From NCBI GenBank assembly GCA_905236265.1, contig CAJOOV010000069.1:1-9315 (forward strand): DNA of 9,315 bases. Direction: 5' to 3'. Source of the DNA: an uncultured Oscillospiraceae bacterium (GTDB taxonomy: Bacteria; Bacillota; Clostridia; Oscillospirales; Oscillospiraceae). This document shows positions 1 through 6,679 of the stretch, piece after piece (position 1 is the stretch's first letter; each line of letters begins with the position of its first letter). The position numbers were made by a program, and so were the translations under genes. The notes beneath the pieces were generated by a model. It was not told where the DNA came from, made no database searches, and saw nothing but the letters and a program-made list of their open reading frames with translations.

Positions 1-481
1 CCGCCCATGCCTGAGCGGAGGGGTCAGGGCGGTAGAACACCTGAGCGCCGTGGGAGGCGGGGCTGTCGAACTTGTTCTGGTGGATACTCAGCAGCCACGC
101 ACCCTCCGTCTGCTCCACAAGGGACACCCGGCGTTCCAGATCGCTCCTCTTTTTCTCCCGCAGGGTCACTGCATCCTCCGAGGCAAGGGAGACATCCTCC
201 TGCCGCAGAGTGACGCAGCTCAGACCGAACAGCCCGGCAATCTGGTCGCATTTCAGGGAAATGCTGAGGTTGATCCGGCTCTCCGGTATGCCGGAGAGGG
301 AGACAGCGCCGCCGTCCTCTCCCCCGTGTCCGGGGTCGATCACCAGTGTGACCTGACGGCGGCGGGCTGGCAGAAAAACAGCCTGTCTCTGTCGCAGGGT
401 GCGGCTTACAAGGGTGAAGGACAGCATGGCCGAGGCCAGCGTCAGTGTCACAAGGGCTGCAGCAACGGTTGAACGGTTCAT
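1..481 (-). CDS. cwlD: CwlD-like N-acetylmuramoyl-L-alanine amidase (Amidase_3), C-terminus cut by window edge
   Basis: Zinc-dependent amidase that cleaves the bond between N-acetylmuramic acid and the peptide stem. In spore formers CwlD helps make muramic delta-lactam in the spore cortex. The 160 codons present begin at ATG 481-479, preceded by GGGGAGG about nine nt upstream. Residues 5-25 form one hydrophobic segment, a signal anchor or signal peptide, followed by a basic stretch (39-42). The catalytic domain starts at about 44 with VTLVIDPGHGGEDGG. The Amidase_3 zinc ligands are visible as His52 (DPGHGG), Glu67 (GIPESRINLS) and His134 (SIHQNKF), followed by the family's HGAQVFY at 144-150. 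The rest, including the catalytic Glu near the C-terminus, lies beyond position 1. It is separated from comEA by 148 nt with its own promoter. The Amidase_3 call is secure; CwlD rather than another short amidase rests on the compact anchor-plus-domain layout. Confidence 0.88.
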   Translation of the reverse strand, partial: MNRSTVAAALVTLTLASAMLSFTLVSRTLRQRQAVFLPARRRQVTLVIDPGHGGEDGGAVSLSGIPESRINLSISLKCDQIAGLFGLSCVTLRQEDVSLASEDAVTLREKKRSDLERRVSLVEQTEGAWLLSIHQNKFDSPASHGAQVFYRPDPSAQAWA

Positions 482-520
482 AGACAGTATCCTCCCCGAA
501 ATCACGGTATCCTATGGATG

Positions 521-551
521 ATTCTATGAACGATGCAGGGGCGAACATACC
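521..551 (-). promoter_or_regulatory. Possible sporulation-sigma (SigE-like) promoter for cwlD
   Basis: On the minus strand GGTATGTT (551-544) and CATAGAAT (528-521) are separated by 15 nt. From memory, Bacillus SigE promoters resemble GKCATATT and CATACAAT with a spacer of about 13-15 nt, so the -10 matches at seven of eight positions and the -35 at about six. A start near 514 would leave a leader of about 33 nt before the cwlD ATG. This is a weak pattern match that is plausible only because cwlD is a sporulation gene; SigG could also be the real user. Confidence 0.3.
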
Positions 552-587
552 GGAAAGCGCACCCTGCGCAGCCCCTTCCCTGCGGTC

Positions 588-616
588 ATTATACCGCCCT
601 GCGCCGGGTAATGCAA
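588..616 (-). promoter_or_regulatory. Sigma-A-type promoter for the cwlD-like gene
   Basis: The minus strand carries TTGCAT (616-611), a 17-nt spacer and a perfect TATAAT (593-588). Both spacing and hexamers fit the housekeeping sigma consensus. It lies just after the comEA stop and points at the amidase gene, giving a leader of about 100 nt. A five-base inverted repeat, GCGGT/ACCGC (582-586 and 593-597), flanks the -10 hexamer and could be an operator half-site pair or chance. Confidence 0.7.
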
Positions 617-629
617 CCGATTGCCGCCC

Positions 630-1073
630 TCATCCCCCTTCTTCCTCCTCAAAGGAAATCAAATCCTCAATCTCCCGCAAAACCGACTCTCCAATGCCCT
701 CCACAGCAAGCAAATCCTCCGGTGAATGGAAGGGGCCGTGCTGCTGGCGGTAGAGAATGATGTCCTGCGCCCGCTTTCGTCCAATTTGGGGCAGGAGCTG
801 CAGGGTATCGCTGTCGGCGGTATTGACACAGATGGGATAGACAGAGGATTTGGAGCGGTTTTGCGCCTCCACCGACTCCCGCTGGGAACGCTCGGTGGTG
901 TAGGCGGCATGGTCAGGAAGGATGCGGTAATCCTCGTGCTCTGCCTCTCCCATACGGTAGCCCCCATAATAGCACAGAAAGCAGGAAAAGACCCACAAAA
1001 GCAGAAACCTAACCCAGCCCGGTGTTGTTCCGGTTCCCCATTTTCTCACAACAGCCTCTCCCTTCAGTGCCAT
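630..1073 (-). CDS. comEA: ComEA-like membrane-anchored helix-hairpin-helix protein
   Basis: Predicted DNA-binding protein of the ComEA family, whose members bind incoming DNA at the outer face of the membrane during transformation. The 147 residues comprise a basic N-terminus, one membrane segment at about 21-38, a polar linker (42-78), then the HhH region from ICVNTADSDT (81-90) through LPQIGRKRAQDII (94-106) to LLAVEGIGESVLREI (121-135) and an acidic tail. This is the usual tandem HhH unit of ComEA. There is no SLBB domain, which Bacillus ComEA has, so the protein is short. Its ATG overlaps the end of cbiC by 10 nt. A GTG at 1049-1047 (codon 9) has a better placed GGGAGAGG five nt upstream and may be the true start, giving 139 residues. 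Linkage to B12 genes is probably positional; transformation in this organism cannot be judged from here. Confidence 0.88.
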   Translation of the reverse strand: MALKGEAVVRKWGTGTTPGWVRFLLLWVFSCFLCYYGGYRMGEAEHEDYRILPDHAAYTTERSQRESVEAQNRSKSSVYPICVNTADSDTLQLLPQIGRKRAQDIILYRQQHGPFHSPEDLLAVEGIGESVLREIEDLISFEEEEGG

Positions 1074-1729
1074 CCCCTGCGGGAGGGATCCAGCATATCC
1101 GAAGCGGTGTACAGCAGTGCATTGCAGATGGCTGCCGCCACGGTGCTGCCGCCCTTGCGCCCCATGGCAAAAATGCCGGGGATTTCCAGGCTTTGGCAGA
1201 GCTTCAGCGTTTCCTCCTTGCTCTCCACTACGTTGACAAATCCCACGGGGACACCCACAATGCCTGCGGGGCGATAGCCCTGCGCCGCCAGCGCTGAGAG
1301 CGCCATCAGTGCGGTAGGGGCGTTTCCGATGACAAACAGGGCGTTGGGAAACCGCCGGGCGGCAAGCTGCATGGAGACAGAGGCACGGGTGGTCTTGCCA
1401 TCGGCGGCTGCCCTTGCTGTCTCCGGGTCAGACATGAAACAGAAGACCTCATTGCCCCAGCGGGACAGGGCAGCGGAGCTGATGCCCGCTTTTGCCATGT
1501 TCGTGTCCGTGACAATGGGGATTCCCGTTTTCAGCAGCGCTGTGAACCGTTCCACAGCGCAGGGCGTAAAGGTCAGGGAGCGGGCATAGTCAAAATCCGC
1601 CGTAGCGTGAATGACCCGGCGGACAATGGGGGCGTTTTCGGGAGGGGGGTCTATTCCCCTTGCCTCCAGTTCAGCAGAGATGATCTCCATGCTGGTGCGC
1701 TCAATGTCTGAGGGCGTGGTATGCTTCAT
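1064..1729 (-). CDS. cbiC: Precorrin-8X / cobalt-precorrin-8 methylmutase
   Basis: Moves the methyl group from C-11 to C-12 of (cobalt-)precorrin-8 to give (cobyrinate) hydrogenobyrinate, the last step of corrin ring formation. The product is 221 residues, a normal CbiC/CobH length. The catalytic histidine is His41 in RRVIHATADFDYA. Other family blocks are TDTNMAKAGIS (74-84), VGVPVGFVNVVESKEE (159-174) and GRKGGSTVAAAICNALL (190-206). The ATG at 1729-1727 overlaps the cobO stop in a TAATG junction, which decides the start; the reading frame is open further upstream but that part encodes nonsense overlapping cobO. It acts earlier in the pathway than every other enzyme encoded here, yet is the last cobalamin gene of the operon. 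CbiC rather than CobH is chosen because the neighbours are of the anaerobic type. Confidence 0.96.
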   Translation of the reverse strand: MKHTTPSDIERTSMEIISAELEARGIDPPPENAPIVRRVIHATADFDYARSLTFTPCAVERFTALLKTGIPIVTDTNMAKAGISSAALSRWGNEVFCFMSDPETARAAADGKTTRASVSMQLAARRFPNALFVIGNAPTALMALSALAAQGYRPAGIVGVPVGFVNVVESKEETLKLCQSLEIPGIFAMGRKGGSTVAAAICNALLYTASDMLDPSRRGWH

Positions 1730-2247
1730 TAAAACTCGATCCCCTTTCGTGCGGCGGTGCCTCCAGTGTACGGATGGGCATGAAGGCGCATTTCCGTGAT
1801 ATAATCCCCTCGTTCCAGCATCCATTGTGCCGGTCTGCGCCCGGTGAGCACCACCTCACAGCCCTTCTCGCTTCGTTCCACCGCCCTGCGCAGCAGGGAC
1901 TCGTCCACCATCCCATGCTCCCATGCGGCGCAGGCTTCGTCCAGAATCAGCACATCACAGGGCAGACGCAGTGCCTGAGAGAGCATACGGTCGTGGCGCT
2001 TTCGTGTCTCCTGCCGCTGGTTCTCGTCCATGTCACGGAGGAATCTCACCGGGCCGCTGCCGGAAAAGACTGCTGCGCCCAATCTGCGAAGGGGTTCCAG
2101 CTCGCCGCTCTGTCCGCTTTTCAGAAACTGCACCATCACAACGGCAAGACCGCTGCCCAGCGCACGAAGTGCCAGACCCACAGCCGCAGTGGTCTTGCCC
2201 TTGCCCTCGCCCCAGTAGAGATGCACCATGCCCCTGTTCTCAGCCAT
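1729..2247 (-). CDS. cobO: ATP:corrinoid (cob(I)yrinate a,c-diamide) adenosyltransferase, CobO/BtuR/CobA type
   Basis: Transfers the 5'-deoxyadenosyl group of ATP to Co(I) of the corrinoid, forming the carbon-cobalt bond. The 172-residue product has the CobO/BtuR P-loop GEGKGKTT at 13-20, the Walker B-like VLILDEACAAWEHG at 99-112, VVLTGRRPA at 132-140, and the family's C-terminal TEMRLHAHPY...KGIEF ending. The Asn/Tyr-rich sequence usual after LDE is replaced by ACAA. The ATG at 2247-2245 lies eight nt inside the end of cobQ and has GGAG about ten nt upstream; Met7 is a possible alternative start. The stop overlaps the cbiC ATG by one base. It belongs to the CobO/BtuR family and not to the PduO or EutT families. 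Confidence 0.95.
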   Translation of the reverse strand: MAENRGMVHLYWGEGKGKTTAAVGLALRALGSGLAVVMVQFLKSGQSGELEPLRRLGAAVFSGSGPVRFLRDMDENQRQETRKRHDRMLSQALRLPCDVLILDEACAAWEHGMVDESLLRRAVERSEKGCEVVLTGRRPAQWMLERGDYITEMRLHAHPYTGGTAARKGIEF

Positions 2248-3730
2248 GTTGAAAACGCTCCATTTCCCTGTAGATTGTGTCCATGTCCAGACAGCGGCGC
2301 ACGGACTCCGCCAGAAGGTCAAACTGCCGCTGACGAAATGCGTCATAGCGCTCCCCGGATGGTGAGGGCTGTTCCAAGCCTTTGCGGGAGAGCAGATACG
2401 CCGCCAGCGCATCCACCAGCTCCCCGGAGTCAAAGAGCCCGTGGAGATAGGTGCCGAACACATTTCCCTGCGCTGCCCCCTCCTCCCTGCCGTCCTCTGT
2501 GCGGCAAAAGGGCCTGCAGGCGGAGGACAGGCGGGAGGTTTGACCCATATGCAGCTCATAGCCTGTGATATGACAGCCGGAGAAGGGTGCTGCCTCTGCC
2601 ACTGCCGCCGTCTGTGCCCGGTGCTTTTCCCGGTCAAAGACGGTCTCGCAGTCCAGCAGTCCCATTCCCGTCATACTGCCACCCTGCTCTGCGCCGTAGG
2701 GGTCAGTAATACGCCTGCCCAGCATTTGATAGCCGCCGCAGATGCCCAAAACGGGGGTATCCCCCTGAGCCAATCTGTAAACCGCAGGCTCAAGCCCGCT
2801 CTCCCTCAGCCAGCGCAGGTCTGCCATGGTGCTCTTCGTGCCCGGAAGAATCACAAGGTCTGGCGCTCCCAATTGCTCCGGCCGCTCCACATACCGCACC
2901 CCAAGGGCGGCGTGACGCTCCAAGGGGGCAAAATCCGTGAAGTTGGACAGGCGGGGCAGGCGGATGACCGCAATATCTATGGGCTTATCCCCCCGCTGCG
3001 TATGCTTCAGCCGGGGGGAGAGGCTGTCCTCGTCGTCAATCTCCACGGAGAGCATCGGTACAACCCCCAGCACCGGAACGCCGGTGAGCTGTTCCAGCTC
3101 CCGCAGCCCCGGCGTCAGCAGGGACACATCCCCCCGGAAACGGTTGATGATTGTGCCTACCACCCGGCGGCGCTCCGGCTCAGAGAGCAGCGCCAGAGTT
3201 CCATAGAGCTGGGCAAACACGCCGCCCCGGTCGATGTCCCCGGCGAGGAGGACAGGGGCGTTCACCAGCTCTGCAAGCCCCATATTCACAATGTCGTGCT
3301 CTCTCAGATTGATTTCCGCCGGACTGCCTGCGCCCTCTATCACGATGATGTCATATTCCTCTTCCAGACTGCGGTAAGCGGCGAGAATGTCCGGAATCAG
3401 GTCTTTTTTCATCTGGAAATACGCTCTTGCAGAGTAGTTTCCCCGCACCCTGCCGCTGACAATCAGCTGGCTTCCGGTGTCGCTGTTGGGTTTGAGGAGA
3501 ATGGGGTTCATACGCACGTCCGCAGCCACCCCCGCCGCCTGTGCCTGCGCCGCCTGCGCCCGTCCAATCTCAAGGCCGTCCGGGGTGATATAGCTGTTCA
3601 GCGCCATATTCTGACTCTTAAAGGGGGCAGTTTTCCACCCATCCTGCCGGAAAATGCGGCAAAGGGCAGTGACCAGAAGGCTCTTCCCCACCCCCGACAT
3701 GGTACCCTGCACCATAATGCACTTAGCCAT
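2240..3730 (-). CDS. cobQ: Cobyric acid synthase (glutamine-hydrolysing)
   Basis: ATP- and glutamine-dependent amidation of the b, d, e and g carboxylates of adenosylcobyrinate a,c-diamide to give adenosylcobyric acid (CobQ/CbiP). The 496 residues match the family length. The N-terminal dethiobiotin-synthetase-like domain begins with the variant P-loop MVQGTMSGVGKS (6-17) and has SQNMALNSY (39-47), LLKPNSDTGSQ (78-88) and VIEGAGSPAEINL (130-142). The C-terminal class II-type cobyric glutaminase domain begins at about 252, with PGTKSTMADL (296-305), the nucleophile Cys331 in LGICGGYQMLG and the catalytic His430 in GTYLHGLFD. No key residue is missing. The ATG overlaps the last eight nt of cobD and the stop overlaps the first eight nt of cobO. 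CbiP is the equivalent name in anaerobic-pathway organisms. Confidence 0.97.
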   Translation of the reverse strand: MAKCIMVQGTMSGVGKSLLVTALCRIFRQDGWKTAPFKSQNMALNSYITPDGLEIGRAQAAQAQAAGVAADVRMNPILLKPNSDTGSQLIVSGRVRGNYSARAYFQMKKDLIPDILAAYRSLEEEYDIIVIEGAGSPAEINLREHDIVNMGLAELVNAPVLLAGDIDRGGVFAQLYGTLALLSEPERRRVVGTIINRFRGDVSLLTPGLRELEQLTGVPVLGVVPMLSVEIDDEDSLSPRLKHTQRGDKPIDIAVIRLPRLSNFTDFAPLERHAALGVRYVERPEQLGAPDLVILPGTKSTMADLRWLRESGLEPAVYRLAQGDTPVLGICGGYQMLGRRITDPYGAEQGGSMTGMGLLDCETVFDREKHRAQTAAVAEAAPFSGCHITGYELHMGQTSRLSSACRPFCRTEDGREEGAAQGNVFGTYLHGLFDSGELVDALAAYLLSRKGLEQPSPSGERYDAFRQRQFDLLAESVRRCLDMDTIYREMERFQHG

Positions 3731-4781
3731 AAATGATTGACCTCATTTCACTCATCAGCCTCCGGTTTTCCTCCTGCGTCCGCACAGCTATCCGGTAATC
3801 CCCCGGAGAAAGACCCCTGAAATTGCTGCAGTCCCGTATCAGAATCCCCCGCTGCGCCAGCAGCCGGGAGAGATTCGTCATGGGGGAGGAGAAGAAGAGA
3901 TAGTTTGCCTCCCCCGGAAGCACACTGCACCCCAGCCCCTCCAGCTCAGAGCAGAGAACGGGGCGCTCCCGGCAAATCAGGGAGCGCAGCTCTGCCAGAT
4001 AAGCCTCCTCCCCCAGCGCCGCCTCCCCTGCGGCCTGCGCAACGCAGGAGACGCTCCAAGGCGCTCCTGCCAGATACATCCTGTGCAGCAGCTCTGTGTC
4101 AGAGCACAGAGCATACCCCAGACGAAGTCCCGCCATGGCATGGCTTTTCGTAAAGCTGCGAAGCAGCATCAGGTTTTTATTGTCCCGCAGATGCTCCTGC
4201 AGCGTAAACAGGCCGGGGCATTCCAGAAAGGGAAGAAAGCTCTCGTCCACCACCAGCAGCGCAGCGCATACCCGGCACCGCTGCAGAATCCTGATGAGCA
4301 GCTCCGGTGAGACGGTCAGCCCCGTGGGGTTATTGGGCTGGCACAGAATCACCATGGACACCCCCGGATGAATGGCAGAGAGAATCCCCTCCGTGAGGCG
4401 AAACCCCTCCTCCCGGAGAAGGGGATGATAGATTATCTCACAATGGGTCAGGGACAGGGCGGCCTCATACTCGGAAAAGGAAGGTGCGGGGAGCAGGGCG
4501 CTCTCCGGCTGCAGCGCCAATGCCAAACGGTAGAGCAGGTCGGACACGCCGTTTCCGCAAAGGATCTGAGCCGGGTCAAGTCCCGTTTGCTGTGCCAGCA
4601 GCGCCCTCAGTGTCCTGCAGGACGGGTCAGGATACCGATTTGACTGAGACAGCGCAGCGACCACCGCCCGGCGCACCCCCTCCGGCAAACCCAGCGGGCT
4701 GACGCTGGCAGAAAAGTCCAGCGGCTCAGCGCCGAAGCGTTCCCGGTATCCCGCCCAGTCGCCTCCGTGGAGCGTATTCAT
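3723..4781 (-). CDS. cobD: L-threonine-O-3-phosphate decarboxylase (PLP-dependent)
   Basis: Decarboxylates L-threonine-O-3-phosphate to (R)-1-amino-2-propanol O-2-phosphate, the linker that CbiB attaches to adenosylcobyric acid. It is a fold-type I aminotransferase-like enzyme. In the 352 residues one sees the substrate-region DFSASVSPLG (22-31), where DFSANINPLG is usual, CGNGVSDLLY (75-84), QPNNPTGL (148-155), VVDESFLPF (177-185) and the PLP lysine Lys212 in SFTKSHAMAGLRLGY. The start is ATG 4781-4779 with AGGTG a few nt upstream, four nt after the cbiB stop. Length fits the plain CobD core without the C-terminal metal-binding extension reported for some enterobacterial proteins. Histidinol-phosphate aminotransferase is the obvious alternative, but the sequence blocks and the position after cbiB favour CobD. 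Confidence 0.94.
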   Translation of the reverse strand: MNTLHGGDWAGYRERFGAEPLDFSASVSPLGLPEGVRRAVVAALSQSNRYPDPSCRTLRALLAQQTGLDPAQILCGNGVSDLLYRLALALQPESALLPAPSFSEYEAALSLTHCEIIYHPLLREEGFRLTEGILSAIHPGVSMVILCQPNNPTGLTVSPELLIRILQRCRVCAALLVVDESFLPFLECPGLFTLQEHLRDNKNLMLLRSFTKSHAMAGLRLGYALCSDTELLHRMYLAGAPWSVSCVAQAAGEAALGEEAYLAELRSLICRERPVLCSELEGLGCSVLPGEANYLFFSSPMTNLSRLLAQRGILIRDCSNFRGLSPGDYRIAVRTQEENRRLMSEMRSIIYG

Positions 4782-4782
4782 A

Positions 4783-4793
4783 GCTTCACCTCA
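4783..4793 (-). promoter_or_regulatory. Ribosome binding site of cobD, identical to that of cobU
   Basis: TGAGGTGAAGC lies directly before T-ATG of cobD. The same 11 bases precede the cobU start at 7967-7957. Here the sequence contains the end of the cbiB reading frame, including its TGA stop, so ribosomes finishing CbiB terminate on the cobD binding site. This supports both chosen starts and re-initiation. Confidence 0.7.
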
Positions 4794-5757
4794 TTCCCTT
4801 ATGAAACAGGACAGAACCCCACACCAGAACCGCCAGAGCGGTGAGGGCAGCCCACAGCACCAGCCGGTTCGCCCTGCCAATGTCCTCCGGGAAGACCGGA
4901 CGTGTGGCATCGCCGATGGTGGGTTTTTCGTGGCGCACACCGAAATAGCTTGCCGCCCCTCCCAGCTCTATCCCCAGAATCCCGGCGACTGCCGCCTCGC
5001 ACTGGGCGGAGTTGGGGCTGGGATGGTTCCGGCGGTCTCTGCGCCAGATGCGCCAGCCCCTTTTTCCGTTCTGCCCGGTGAGAAACCCGGCACAAATCAG
5101 CATCAGGGCGGAAAATCTGGCCGGGAGGTAGTTGGCCAGATCGTCCAGCCTTGCCCCGCAGCGTCCGAAATAGAGGTATTGGCTGTTGCGGTATCCGATC
5201 ATGCTGTCCATGGTATTCACCGCCTTGTACCACAGCCCCAGCGGGGCACCCCCCAGCATCAGATAGCACAGCGGGGCAATGACCCCGTCAGAGCAGTTCT
5301 CTGCCACGGTCTCCACAGCGGCACGAATGATACCCGCCTCGTCCAGCTGTTCCGTGTCCCGTCCCACGATACGGGACAGAGCGGCACGGGCAGCAGGCAG
5401 GTCATTTCGCTCCAGCTGGGTCAGCACCAGCATACTCTCTGTGCGCAGGTCACGCAGTGCCAGCGCCTGCCAACACCAGAAGGTGCCAAGGGCAAAGGAG
5501 AGGGCGGGATGAACCAGCGCACAAAGCCTCAGCGCCGTCCACGACAGGAGCCATGCTCCGCCGGAGAGTATAAGCGCCAGCACACCGCCTGCGGCAAGCT
5601 CGCCTCCCTGCGTTTTAGGGAACAGTCTTCGCAGGATGCCCTCTAAAGAGGTGATACATCTGCCCATGAGGACTACCGTGTGGGGAATGGGCAGGACGGG
5701 GTCGCCAAGGAGGAGATCCAGCAGAAAGCCGCACAGGACACAGCCCAGCTTCACCAT
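4786..5757 (-). CDS. cbiB: Adenosylcobinamide-phosphate synthase (CbiB)
   Basis: Integral membrane enzyme that joins adenosylcobyric acid to aminopropanol phosphate, giving adenosylcobinamide phosphate. The 323-residue product has several hydrophobic segments (about 4-19, 54-100, 158-176, 213-227, 298-317). CbiB signatures are FLLDLLLGDP (11-20), VETVAENCSDGVIAPL (148-163), YKAVNTMDSMIGY (177-189), DDLANYLPAR (205-214), RDRRNHPSPNSAQCEAAVAG (240-259) and GDATRP (282-287). The start is ATG 5757-5755, supported by GGGAGGGG about six nt upstream; the frame is open for 79 more codons upstream but that stretch is antisense-like, lies within cobC and has no CbiB character. It overlaps cobC by seven nt and is followed by cobD, the gene that makes its substrate. 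Confidence 0.96.
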   Translation of the reverse strand: MVKLGCVLCGFLLDLLLGDPVLPIPHTVVLMGRCITSLEGILRRLFPKTQGGELAAGGVLALILSGGAWLLSWTALRLCALVHPALSFALGTFWCWQALALRDLRTESMLVLTQLERNDLPAARAALSRIVGRDTEQLDEAGIIRAAVETVAENCSDGVIAPLCYLMLGGAPLGLWYKAVNTMDSMIGYRNSQYLYFGRCGARLDDLANYLPARFSALMLICAGFLTGQNGKRGWRIWRRDRRNHPSPNSAQCEAAVAGILGIELGGAASYFGVRHEKPTIGDATRPVFPEDIGRANRLVLWAALTALAVLVWGSVLFHKGMR

Positions 5758-6350
5758 GATACCCCTCCCGTAAAACGCCGCTCTCCCAACAGCTTCAGGG
5801 TTTGATTCCGTTCCCAGTCCTCGTCGCTGAGGACGAAGCCGCAGCCGTTTCCTGTCATCCAGCGGTAGTATGGGCGTTTCGGAACGCCGAAGCGCTCCAA
5901 CACGGACATCTGTGTGCCTGCGTGGGCGACAATGACCAGCAGGCCGCTCCCCCATTGACGTTCTCTCTCCAAAAGACGCACGAACGTCTCGCACACTCTG
6001 TCGCAGAATTCGCCCCGGCTCTCTCCGCCGGGACAGCGCCCCTCACAGCCGCCGTCAACCCATGCCCGATAGCGGCAATCTGTCCCCATTTCATCGGCGC
6101 TTCTCCCTTCGAAAACGCCGAAATTCATCTCCTGCAGGCCCTCCACCGTGACGAGACGGGAGGAGGGAAAGAGAATCGCTGCGGTTTCCACCGCACGCAC
6201 CAGCGGCGAGACAAAGACTCTCTCCGGGGTAACATCCGCCCTTCTCAGCATCGCCCGTCCCGCCGGGGAGAGGGGCAGGTCAGTGCTGCCCTGATAGCGG
6301 CGCTGGGCATTCATTTCCGTCTCCCCGTGACGAATCAGAAAGACCTTCAC
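5751..6350 (-). CDS. cobC: Alpha-ribazole phosphatase (histidine phosphatase family)
   Basis: Removes the 5' phosphate of adenosylcobalamin phosphate (or alpha-ribazole phosphate), the final step of nucleotide loop assembly. The 199 residues show the histidine phosphatase core: KVFLIRHGETEMN with catalytic His8 at the N-terminus, VSPLVRAVETA (48-57 region; Arg52), LQEMNFGVFEG (72-82) and VAHAGTQMS with His143. I place the start at GTG 6350-6348, because it forms a GTGA overlap with the preceding stop, sits five nt after AGGGG, and puts the first beta strand immediately at the N-terminus as in the family. The upstream in-frame ATG would add twelve residues with no family match. The cobalamin role comes mainly from position; the family also includes phosphoglycerate mutases. 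Confidence 0.92.
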   Translation of the reverse strand: MKVFLIRHGETEMNAQRRYQGSTDLPLSPAGRAMLRRADVTPERVFVSPLVRAVETAAILFPSSRLVTVEGLQEMNFGVFEGRSADEMGTDCRYRAWVDGGCEGRCPGGESRGEFCDRVCETFVRLLERERQWGSGLLVIVAHAGTQMSVLERFGVPKRPYYRWMTGNGCGFVLSDEDWERNQTLKLLGERRFTGGVSW

Positions 6351-6679
6351 AGCGTCCCCTTTAAAAACTGGGGAAGGCCGCAGCAAACCCGGATGACGGT
6401 ATCCGCTCGCTGTGCCAGCAGGCAGGCCAGCCGTCCCGCCGCCTCCCTGTCTCTGCGCTGTTTCTCCTCCACAGGGACAACGCCCCCGCCGATTTCAGTG
6501 GCAATGACGACGCTGTATTGGCAGAGGCGGTCTGCAAGGGCGTTCAGATCATCACTCTCCGCCGCCAAGTCCTGTACATCCCAGACGGCACAGCGGGAAA
6601 GCTCCTCCTCTGTCAGGTGCAGGGCGTGGGCGATATAGTCCCGTTTTCCCGCAAAGAGCGGGCCTGTTACAAAAATCAT
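6347..6679 (-). CDS. Short CobU-like protein lacking the guanylyltransferase histidine region
   Basis: A 110-residue protein related to CobU but missing about 60 central residues. The N-terminus MIFVTGPLFAGKRDYI aligns with the CobU P-loop strand, yet Arg13 follows the lysine where Ser/Thr is required for Mg-ATP binding. The segment with the guanylylated histidine of CobU (RIEKHRLRR in the neighbour) is absent. The C-terminal part, VVIATEIGGGVVP (57-69) and ADTVIRVCCGLPQFLKG (92-108), aligns well with the end of CobU and keeps the NEVGxGxVP-like motif better than the full-length neighbour. It starts at ATG 6679-6677 in an ATGA overlap with cobS, behind a strong GGAGG, and ends in a GTGA overlap with cobC, so it is very likely translated. 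Function is unknown: a regulator or partner of CobU/CobS, or a decaying duplicate. I see no frameshift that would restore a full CobU. Confidence 0.85.
   Translation of the reverse strand: MIFVTGPLFAGKRDYIAHALHLTEEELSRCAVWDVQDLAAESDDLNALADRLCQYSVVIATEIGGGVVPVEEKQRRDREAAGRLACLLAQRADTVIRVCCGLPQFLKGTL

Noticed and set aside
24..548. Minus-strand open frame of 174 codons across the amidase start
   Set aside because: Out of frame with the Amidase_3 coding sequence, which carries clear zinc ligands; the product is low-complexity and Cys/Pro/Arg-rich.
557..569. Perfect hairpin GCGCA-ccc-TGCGC as a terminator after comEA
   Set aside because: Only five base pairs, no T-run on either strand, and it lies downstream of the cwlD promoter, where a terminator would silence cwlD.
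2441..3736. Plus-strand open frame of 431 codons opposite cobQ
   Set aside because: Antisense shadow of cobQ; rich in Arg, His, Gln and Pro with no domain or ribosome binding site.
6347..6679. Frameshifted or degraded full-length CobU
   Set aside because: The missing central region is not present in any other frame nearby; the flanks are tightly overlapping genes and the frame is intact from a good ribosome binding site to the stop.
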